Of a DNA stretch of 36,776 bases, positions 30,081-36,776 are shown in pieces. The DNA lies in assembly GCA_963575745.1 (NCBI GenBank), contig CAUYUJ010014257.1, forward strand, positions 385,752 through 422,527, given 5' to 3'. Every line of letters begins with the position of its first letter. The first letter of the stretch is position 1. This stretch comes from Prorocentrum cordatum. Lineage: Eukaryota; Sar; Dinophyceae; Prorocentrales; Prorocentraceae. The notes beneath the pieces were generated by a model. The model made no database searches and was not told where the DNA came from. It was given only the letters and a program-made list of their open reading frames with translations. The translations under genes were made by a program, and so were the position numbers.

Positions 30081-30835
30081 TCCCCTTTCTCATTTCCCAT
30101 GCCGCGCGCGGTCGGTGATAGGTATTTACAAGGCAGCGCTGAGAGAGCATGCGGGCGGGGTGGCGAGGCAGAAAGGAAAGAGCCTTGCCACCACACCTGT
30201 CCTGCAATCTTGCAATTATTTTCCTCTCTTGTTCCTCATCCGTGCTCCCTCTTCCTCTCCCTTCTCCTCCTCGCTAGCATTCACTCAACAGGTGCTTAGC
30301 GGCACTGTCTGCCGCGGTCCTCTTCACGCTAAATGCAAGGGCGCGCGCCCCTTGAGTCTGACAAAGCCATACCAGTTCGTAGTGCGGATAAGTCTGTATC
30401 AGTGTCTCCCTCCTCCTCCTTTTCATCATCCTCTTTCTTCTCCTCCCCCTGTCATCCTGTCCTCTTCCTCCTCTTCCTTTTCCTCCTGCTATTCATGTCC
30501 AACGTAGTCACGGGGGGGATTCCTCTTCCTCCTCCTGAACCTTCCCTCCCCTTCCCTCCTTGCTATGGCCTGGGTGCGATCGAATGGGCCCCTGCACCGT
30601 CGCACAGGGGGGCCCAGGGGCCCAGGGCGCAGTGGTTACGGTCCAAATCCCATACTCGGCCACCGCTTGGGCCGCGCCTCCTTGGGTCGTGGCCTGGTGG
30701 CGCTGTTAGCCTGCCTGTGCTTCTGATGGATCCGTTGGTGAGTTACCGACGCAGAACATGAAATTCGCTGCTGAAGAAGGTTCGGGAAAGGGGGGGGCGA
30801 TAGGGGGTGCAGGGGGACGGGCGCGAAACGGGGGG
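30081..30835. other. Unassigned sequence with pyrimidine-rich patches
   Basis: No gene recognised. Frames are S/P/F-rich translations of CT-rich DNA. Confidence 0.45.
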
Positions 30836-31065
30836 TGGGGGTGGGGGTTGCGTCGTCGCGGTGGCGGTCGTGGTGGTGGTGGCCGTGGCCGTCGTGATGG
30901 TGGCCGTGTCCTGTCGTGTTGGTCGTGGCGATTGTCGTGCAGGTGGTGGTCGTGGTGGTGTCGTGGAGATCGTGGTAGTCAGTGGGCACGTCGTCGAGGT
31001 GGTGGTCGTGAAGGTGGTCATGTCCTGCCGGAAGGCGGTCGTGGTGGTCGTCGTGGGCATGGTCT
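30836..31065. repeat. GTGGTC/GTCGTG degenerate repeat
   Basis: Irregular GTGGTGGTCGTGG units. On the minus strand it starts just after the stop codon of the 31083-31403 frame. Confidence 0.9.
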
Positions 31066-31082
31066 CTGGGGCCGCTGCTGGC

Positions 31083-31403
31083 CTAGCGCCCGAGCGCGCT
31101 CATAAACATCTCAGCGTTGCCCGTTTGGAAGGTTCTGCTGATTTGCCTCCAGGGGCTGCCCAGCAGCTCGGTCCTCTCGCTGTCGTCCAAATCCGCTCCG
31201 TAGCTGTCAACGTAGCTGGCTGCTTCGTCGCTGGGCCAGCCCCCCGTCTCGAAGACGAACGGGACCAGCTCGCGCCTGAGGGGGGTAGCGCTATCGCTTA
31301 TTATCAACCACCTGGGCGGCCGCCACGCCACCTTTGCCAGCGCGGGCAGGCGGCCAGTGACCAGGTCGCTACTGCAGAGGCCGCGGACGACTTGCTGGAA
31401 CAC
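31083..31403 (-). CDS. C-terminal fragment of an unrecognised protein (decayed upstream)
   Basis: I do not recognise the family. The 106-codon frame has normal protein-like composition: RLPALAKVAWRPPRWLIISD, SATPLRRELVPFVFETGG, WPSDEAASYVDSYGADLD, then NAEMFMSALGR at the stop. The same frame continues upstream beyond TGA at about 31446 as DPHGWHAVTCEEGEPRNSRH (31520-31580), preceded by further Cys residues and a TAG near 31607. That upstream piece has a C...H-x4-C...RH pattern like the knuckle before RLE or transposase domains. So this may be the 3' part of an old retroelement ORF with at least two stops. The nominal start is a GTG and has no significance. Confidence 0.45.
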   Translation of the reverse strand: MFQQVVRGLCSSDLVTGRLPALAKVAWRPPRWLIISDSATPLRRELVPFVFETGGWPSDEAASYVDSYGADLDDSERTELLGSPWRQISRTFQTGNAEMFMSALGR

Positions 31404-31740
31404 CCCCGTACTGGGGATGCGGCGATCCCAGCGGGGACGTCCTGTTCAGTGGGCGCCGCGAATCATGAACTCCTTGTGGTTCGCGGAATGCCAGTCGCGG
31501 CAACCATCATGGCGGCTGTTGCGCGGCTCGCCCTCCTCGCACGTGACAGCGTGCCAGCCGTGCGGGTCGAGGGGCTCGTTGCAGAGGCTGCCCTTCCGGC
31601 GGCGGTGCTAACAGCGGGAGCCAGGCGGGCAGACTGGGATGCAGGGCCGCCGCTTCAGGTTGCAGTTGAAGTGCGCGCGGGGCTGGCCGGGGTCGCCTGG
31701 CCAGAGTGGGAGGGCCCAACTGCCAGCTCCCGTGCCTCCG
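31404..31740 (-). pseudogene. Decayed upstream part of the 31083-31403 frame
   Basis: The same reading frame with two stop codons. It encodes HFNCNLKRRPCIPVCPPGSR then, after TAG, GSLCNEPLDPHGWHAVTC. The repeated Cys and His suggest a former zinc-binding segment. Confidence 0.35.
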
Positions 31741-32104
31741 TCCCCTCGCAAACGTATGTGTGGGGGGTCCAGCCCCCCGCGCCCCTCTACGCATGTATGC
31801 TTGCTGCCGCTTCCCCGAAGGGGTGGGGGGTGGGGGGGCCCGGGTTACGACCGTTACGCGCCAGATGATAAAACAGGAAACAATCCACTGGACACCCTGG
31901 GATATCGCGAGATTCCCCTTGTCATCCTCCAGAGAGCTCTGACACCCTGCTGGCCTACTGTCTCCATTTTCCTCTTTTCTCTCCTCTCGACGTGAGGCAG
32001 GCTTAGATCGGCTGGGATCGTAGTGTCAGGATGGTAAAAGTGATGCAAATGCACACCTGGGCACAGTGAAATGCGGCAGCTTGAAGAGCTAAATCAAATA
32101 ATGG

Positions 32105-32160
32105 AACGTCTCTCTGCTCGTCGTCCCTCTCCTCCTCCTTCTCCTCCTCCTCCTCTTCCT
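32105..32160. repeat. CTCCTC tract
   Basis: Short pyrimidine triplet run. Confidence 0.85.
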
Positions 32161-32317
32161 CCATCTCGCGCCGCATCCATCTTGGCCTCCTGCAGCTCCT
32201 TCCTCCTCATCCTTCCTCCTCATTCTTCCTCCTTCCCCTCCTCCCTGACCAGACATCTATCTCCACGGGCTTCTGAAGAGCCCCAGAAGCCTCTCGAGCT
32301 CCAACAACAACGACAAT

Positions 32318-32392
32318 AACACACACACGCTCGCACACAAATTCACACACACATTCACACACATACATTCACACACACACACACACCCGCAC
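32318..32392. repeat. (CA)n microsatellite
   Basis: ACACACACA with CATTCACAC interruptions. Confidence 0.95.
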
Positions 32393-32701
32393 AGACACCA
32401 CGAACTGCATCACCCTCCCTCCTCGTCGTCCCCCTTTCAGGGTGGACGAAAAGGGGGGATAACGGTGGGGGGGGATACTGAGCGAATCAGCAACATACAG
32501 CTGGATTCCCCGGCGTCTCCTGAAGAATCCAACTGTATGCCAGACGGCGGCGCTGAAACCGGCTGCACGCACCATATGCTGCACCCCCCTTGCCGTCCTG
32601 CTCGAACCATGCCGGCGAAATCGTGTGGCCAACCACGACCGAATCTCGCGACCACCCCGAAAGTGAGTGTCTGTTGGCGGGACCATGCGGGCGGGACCCT
32701 G

Positions 32702-32872
32702 TCTCCTGCTCCTCCTCCTCCTCCTCCTCCTCCTCCTGCTCCTCCTGCTCCTGCTCCTCCTCCCCCTCCTCCTCCTCCTCCTCCTCCTCCTCCTCCTCCT
32801 GCTCCTCCTGATCCTCCTGCTCCTCCTGATCCTCCTGCTCCTCCTTCTCCTCCTGCTCCTCCTGCTCCTGGC
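32702..32872. repeat. (CTC/CTG)n triplet tract
   Basis: CTCCTCCTG units covering about 170 bp. They give poly-L/S/P on the plus strand and poly-E/R/G on the minus strand. Confidence 0.95.
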
Positions 32873-33139
32873 AAGATCCTTTGGGCGGGACCCCATGGAG
32901 AACAATGGCCTGGAGGAGGATCGTCCGACCCGGTCCTCGTCTTGGCAAAACGTCTAAGCAATGCCCATGGGGTTCACCACTAAGGGGTCGCCAACCCCCT
33001 CCAGGGCACGGTCCCCCTGGAGCCTGGCCCCCCAACCCCCGAGGACTTCCAAAGACGTCCGAAACATGCTCAATCCTGTATCCTCGTTCCTCCTCGACCT
33101 TCGATTTTTGGAATCCTCCAGACGAGATTTGCTGTTTAA

Positions 33140-33565
33140 TTTTGTCACGGGGTCACTGGGCCAACTGACGCACTCCACCAAGCCACTGGCTCAACTGACC
33201 TACATCACCGGGTCACTGGATCAACGGGTCACTTGGTGAATTGATCCACGCCACCAGGTCACCAAACCACTGGGTCACCTGCCACCAGGCGGCCAGGTCA
33301 ACTGGGTCAGCTCAGTCAGCCGGGTCAGCCACGCTACAGGATAGATGGATCAGCGGGTCACCGGACCACTAGGTCAGCCAGGTCACCAAATACCTGGGTC
33401 ACCATGTTACCAAATTGCAAGCAACCCGGGTCAACCGAATCACTTGATCGCTGGATCATCGGGTCAGCCCAGTAACCAGTATACCAAGTTTCTGGGCCAC
33501 CAACTCACCAAGTAATCACTGGGTCACCAAACCGACGGCACCTCGTCACGGGGTCACCGCGCCAA
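33140..33565 (+). repeat. Degenerate CCGGGTCACTGG minisatellite
   Basis: About 35-40 irregular units of roughly 10-12 bp centred on GGGTCACTGG / GGTCA, with CCAC and CAACTG spacers. Confidence 0.85.
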
Positions 33566-33964
33566 CCCGATCAGGAACGACACCCCTGCCGCATAAAACC
33601 CGAAACATCTTGAAAGAAGCCAAGGCGGGGGGCCACAACGGGCCACCGAGCTTGGGCGCCCAGGCTCCCGCGCTGGGCGTGCGAAGATCTATCCCAAACC
33701 CTGGCATGCAAGTTGGCTCAGAGAAACGCTAGTAGAAGCCACGTGCAGGCAGTCCGACCCCCAGGAGGAAGCTGCGGCTCGTGACCCCCTCACTGCTGGT
33801 GACTCCCCGCAGCGCTGCCCCGAAGAGTGGAGCCCTGGCAGCGGGGCCCCGCCTGTAGAAGTGGTCCGGGGCCGCGCCCTGCGCCGCCTGGGCGTAGCCC
33901 GCCGCGGGCGCCTCGGCGGCCGCGCGGCTTGCTGCCCGCATGAGGAGGCTCTAGGATCGAAGGC
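33566..33964. other. Unassigned GC-rich sequence
   Basis: Short A/G/R-rich frames on both strands but no recognisable domain. Confidence 0.4.
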
Positions 33965-34265
33965 CGGGGTCGGGGGGCGCCACCGGCAGCACGCAGCCCG
34001 TGTCGGCCCTCACTGCGCCGCCTGCGTCGCAGTGAAGGGCTCCGGTTGACAAGAGCACGTGGGCGCTGACGCGCCCTCTGATGATCGTCGAGAGTGAGGG
34101 GGTGAGGAGGATCGGGGGCCGAGGGTCGAGGATCAAGGCTAGAGGTTCGGGGGCCGGAGTTCGAGGTTCGATGATCTGACATAAAGCATCACCTGTTATA
34201 TAACAATACTTCGAGATCGAAGGTTCGAGGATCGAAGGCGAGGCTGGATATAATCGGGTCTTAGG
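33965..34265 (-). repeat. Inverted repeat, right copy (CGATCCTCGA block plus 80-bp block)
   Basis: On the minus strand: degenerate CGATCCTCGACCCTCGG units (34250 down to about 34090), then GATCCTCCTCACCCCCTC, TCGACGATCATCAG, GTCAACCGGAGCCCTT and GAGGGCCGACACGGGCTGCG. It is a diverged partner of 23150-23480 in opposite orientation. Confidence 0.65.
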
Positions 34266-34339
34266 GCTTCTGGGAGCCTCCTGTGGTGATTTCTGGGGTG
34301 TGAGGCCTGCCACTGCGCGAGGCCACGGGCGGCCGTTGG

Positions 34340-34850
34340 CCACACGCAGGAGGAGGATGAGAGGGAGAAGGAGGAGGAGGAGGAGGAGGAGGAGGGGTAG
34401 GAGGAGGAGGAGGGAGGAGGAGGAGGAGGAGGACAGGAGGAGACGAGGAGGAGAAGAAGGAGGAGGAGAGGAGGAGGAGGAGGAGGAGGAGGAGGAGGGG
34501 AAGGACGAGGGGGAGGATGGAGGAGGGAGGAGGAGGAGGAGGAGGAGGAGGAGGAGAGGAGGAGGAGGAGGAGAGGGGAGGAGAGGAGGAGGAGGAGGAG
34601 GAGGAGGAGGAGGAGCGAGAGGAGGAGGAGGAGGGAGGAGGAGGAGGAGGAGGAGGGGAGGGGAGGAGGAGGAGGACGAGGAGGAGGAGGAGGAGGAGAG
34701 GAGGAGGAGGAGGAGGAGGAGGAGGAGGGGGAGGAGGGAGGACGAGGGGGGGGGGGGGAGGGGGAGGAGGAGGAGGAGAGGAGGAGGTGGAGGAGGAGGA
34801 GGAGGAGGAGGAGGAGGAGGAGGAGGAGGAGGAGATGAAGGAAGGTGATG
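34340..34850. repeat. ~500-bp (GAG/GGA)n tract
   Basis: Near-continuous GAG/GGA triplets with G-run and AAG interruptions. The long frames of up to 408 codons on the minus strand are poly-P/L/S artefacts. Confidence 0.95.
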
Positions 34851-35192
34851 TTTAGGAGCGAAAGTCCCCTTGCGGACGGCTGTCTCCTCGCCGCGCCGCC
34901 AGGCAGCACCTCCCGAGAGGCTCGAGTGCATTCTCGGGGCATCACGAACGCTGCGTACGGCGGCGACGTGGGACTCGTAGGGCAAGGGGCAGTGGTCTTG
35001 AGTCGGGCCTGTCGCTTCACTGGAGGAGAACTCAAAGATAGTAGAAATATTCAGGTGACGATGTTTTGAGTATTTTTGAGCATTTTCGGAATCTCTGTTG
35101 ACGAATGTTAAATTCTCGTCTAAACTCCGCCTGTATACGGACACGCCCGACCTAATAGTGGTCCTTGAAGTAGGCAAGGCGGGTGAGGCTGT

Positions 35193-35679
35193 TCAACCTT
35201 CAAGCCACTTCGAGATGTCAATGCTCGGCGCCAAGGCCGACGCGAACGAGTAGGCCCTCGTGAACACACATACACACCGCGGGGCAAGACCACACGGCGC
35301 CAGAACGTTCCAGCAACACAGAACATGCCCGATGTAGTCGTCGCGCATGTGGCAATCGAATCAGCACACCTTCTGCTCAAGGACGACGTGCATCCGAAGA
35401 GATGCTGTCCAACTACCCTCGACTGTCTTGATCACAGGTCATACACGGGACGGCGGAATGGTCTGGAGTACCGTGCGGGCATCGCGCCAACGGCGACGAA
35501 GGCCAGCTCGGATCAGGAACTCGGCGCCGAACCACGCCCTCAGACTCTTGCGGCTGGCGATCTCGAGCTCGTCGGGGCAGGAGCGGGTGCTCCGCGCGCG
35601 GATGAGAGACTGCTGCGGGCTCGGCGCGGGACGGGCTGGAGATGCAGGCGCTCGTGCGGGATCACGAGGGACACTCCTT
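35193..35679 (-). pseudogene. C-terminal remnant of a LINE-type retrotransposon ORF
   Basis: One minus-strand frame, interrupted by TGA at 35439-35441 and 35361-35363, reads KSLRAWFGAEFLIRAGLRRR, then VLQTIPPSRV, stop, VIKTVEGSWTASLRMH, then KVC, stop, FDCHMRDDYIGHVLCCWNVL. The arrangement W-T-x-x-x-R-(M/F), then C-x3-C...D-D-x-x-x-H-x3-C, is the C-terminal zinc-knuckle layout I know from non-LTR retrotransposon proteins of dinoflagellates and other eukaryotes. The frame ends at TGA 35193-35195. No RT motifs are visible upstream within the window, so this is a 5'-truncated or eroded copy. Confidence 0.45.
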
Positions 35680-36364
35680 TGTCAGACGCCCTGCGCCCTG
35701 TGCTTGCCTGACCGGACGCGGTCAGTCATCGCTTTCACTCCGTGCGTGGCCCGCAGCGCGGTGGGCACGGCTGAGAGGCAGCGACCGGCAGGTGCGGCGG
35801 AGCCTTTCCTCTGACGAGGTCGCTGCTGTCGATCGCAAAGGGCACGGCGGTAATCCAGAAGCCGGAATCGAGCTAGAGTGTGTCTCAGCGCCCTCCCCCT
35901 CTGTGAGGGAACGGCTCCCTCCAACAAGCCCACCTGTGAGAGGAGGGCTCGTTCTGCGAGGTCGTATGTCTGGAGACGATGGAAAAAGGAAGAACGAAAC
36001 TTAGGCGACTACGAACTCGTCGGCCCAACACGGGGCACACCACTTGCCACCCACGGGCCTCGGCATGTCGAGGTGGAGCAGGGCGGTGGCCCCGAAGCGC
36101 TCGGTGAGCGACGCGCCACCCTCGCTTGACGGACGTCGCTGGGCGCCAGAGTGTAGCCGCAAGGAAGGACTCGATGCTTTGCGGCACGGCGAAACCACCC
36201 CAGCTCGAACGAGAACATGTCGAGGTGATGTTGATGATGAGGAGGATGCAAATTTTATGGGCCTCCGGGGGCGCCCTCGTCGCGACGGCGGGATCCGCCC
36301 ATGCTGGTCAGAACGCGGCCCAGAACAGCTCTGGGGGCCTCAGAGTTCTTGCGTCGCGAGGTGT
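35680..36364. other. Unassigned GC-rich sequence
   Basis: Several overlapping frames of 60-155 codons on both strands without a recognisable domain. Upstream parts of the 35193-35679 remnant may continue here in shifted frames. Confidence 0.4.
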
Positions 36365-36426
36365 ATGGGGAGGAGGAGGAAGAGGAGGAGGAGGAGGAGG
36401 AGGAGGAACAGGAGGAGGAGGAGGAC
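36365..36426. repeat. (GAG)n triplet run
   Basis: GAG units with two interruptions, about 150 nt downstream of the stop of the minus-strand frame at the window edge. Confidence 0.95.
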
Positions 36427-36573
36427 CTTCTGGACCTTCTGACCAAGCACCGAGGTCGTGCGGGAGAGAGCGGGGGAGGGGGGGGGGAAGGGCCGCCTGC
36501 GCCGAGCTGCCCGTGGTCGCCCTTATGGGCCAGCCGCCTCAGTGAGTGGGCTAGCCTTCGGTTTCTGCACCAC

Positions 36574-36776
36574 GGCTCACTCGACGGCGGCCTCTGCTTG
36601 CACTGCAGCACGCACCATCGCACAGGCCATCTCCCAGGCACGGGCCTTCCGCGAGCGGTGCTGCTCCTCTGCCCTCAACTCCTGCTGCACGGCCTGATCG
36701 AGGGCCACAGCCGCGCGCGCGGCGGCGTCAGGAGGCGCCGCGGGGTTCTCCTGCAGCCGCACCAGCGCCTGCGCCG
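36574..36776 (-). CDS. Partial ORF running off the window edge, Ala/Glu-rich helical
   Basis: The minus-strand frame is open from the window end to TGA at 36574-36576. It encodes about 66 residues: ALVRLQENPAAPPDAAARAA, VALDQAVQQELRAEEQHRSR, then KARAWEMACAMVRAAVQAEA. The charge pattern suggests an alpha-helical or coiled-coil C-terminal tail. The family cannot be told from this piece, and its start lies outside the window. It could belong to another retrotransposon ORF like its neighbours. Confidence 0.35.

Noticed and set aside
33951-35177. 408-codon minus frame rich in Pro, Leu and Ser
   Set aside because: More than a third is poly-P/L/S from the (GAG)n tract; the rest has no domain signal and covers a dispersed repeat.
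36001-36060. WCAPC motif on the minus strand suggesting thioredoxin
   Set aside because: The frame stops about eight residues after the motif and there is no thioredoxin-fold sequence around it; likely chance.

Overview
This is non-coding-rich eukaryotic nuclear DNA. There are no operons, no ribosome-binding-site-led genes, no rRNA or tRNA that I can recognise, and no CRISPR array. Most of the window is tandem repeats, microsatellites and decayed transposable elements. The right half (about 20.4 kb to the end) looks dinoflagellate-like: it is GC-rich, full of GAG/TCC, CGA and GTC triplet runs, and carries a non-LTR retrotransposon with zinc fingers and a restriction-like endonuclease. It also has a remnant of a Tpt1/KptA-like RNA 2'-phosphotransferase, a family I recall as abundant in dinoflagellate genomes. 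The left half (1 to about 20.3 kb) is clearly less GC-rich by eye and uses different repeat families. I cannot place it taxonomically, and a chimeric join near 20.35-20.55 kb is possible.

Left half: TC/TA microsatellites (1-455); a diverged ~200-bp repeat (2.2-3.0 kb); a pair of purine-rich repeats (3.12-3.48 and 4.2-4.5 kb); GAGTCTGAG-type minisatellites (4.6-5.4 kb); a ~363-bp tandem repeat (7.0-8.3 kb); 67-bp and ~150-bp repeats (8.6-9.45 kb); GATGAT runs (9.5-9.9 kb); two long T tracts (11.4 kb); an 89-bp minisatellite of about a dozen copies (12.34-13.40 kb) preceded by three adjacent hairpins; a broken Mutator-like (MULE) transposase (13.69-14.45 kb); a GGGCTATA octamer array running into a GGGCACCC array (16.06-16.45 kb); and a ~102-bp repeat family scattered in one orientation from 10.6 to 19.7 kb. 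Two non-repetitive ORFs (11.73 and 17.59 kb) are possible but unproven genes.

Right half: a 176-bp TA-flanked MITE inserted into a copy of another terminal repeat (20.80-20.98 kb); a second MITE-like inverted-repeat element (21.10-21.28 kb); the frameshifted Tpt1-like relic (21.3-22.05 kb) followed by an A/P/Q-rich ORF (22.09-22.71 kb); and the main element, a minus-strand retrotransposon at 24.54-28.75 kb. Its zinc-finger N-terminal frame is joined by a -1 frame change to a 999-codon frame with reverse transcriptase, CCHC-type knuckle and PD-(D/E)XK-like endonuclease. Further minus-strand remnants lie at 31.08-31.74 kb, 35.19-35.68 kb (LINE-type C-terminal zinc knuckle) and 36.57 kb to the window edge. 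A diverged inverted repeat pair (23.15-23.48 and 33.97-34.27 kb) brackets the main retrotransposon.

The contents do not form a pathway. They record successive insertions (DNA MITEs, MULE, RLE-type LINEs) into repeat-rich DNA. The best candidates for something new are the nearly intact RLE retrotransposon with an altered catalytic reverse transcriptase motif, the nested MITE with a reconstructable empty site, the Tpt1-like relic, and the repeated placement of triplet microsatellites just downstream of coding remnants.
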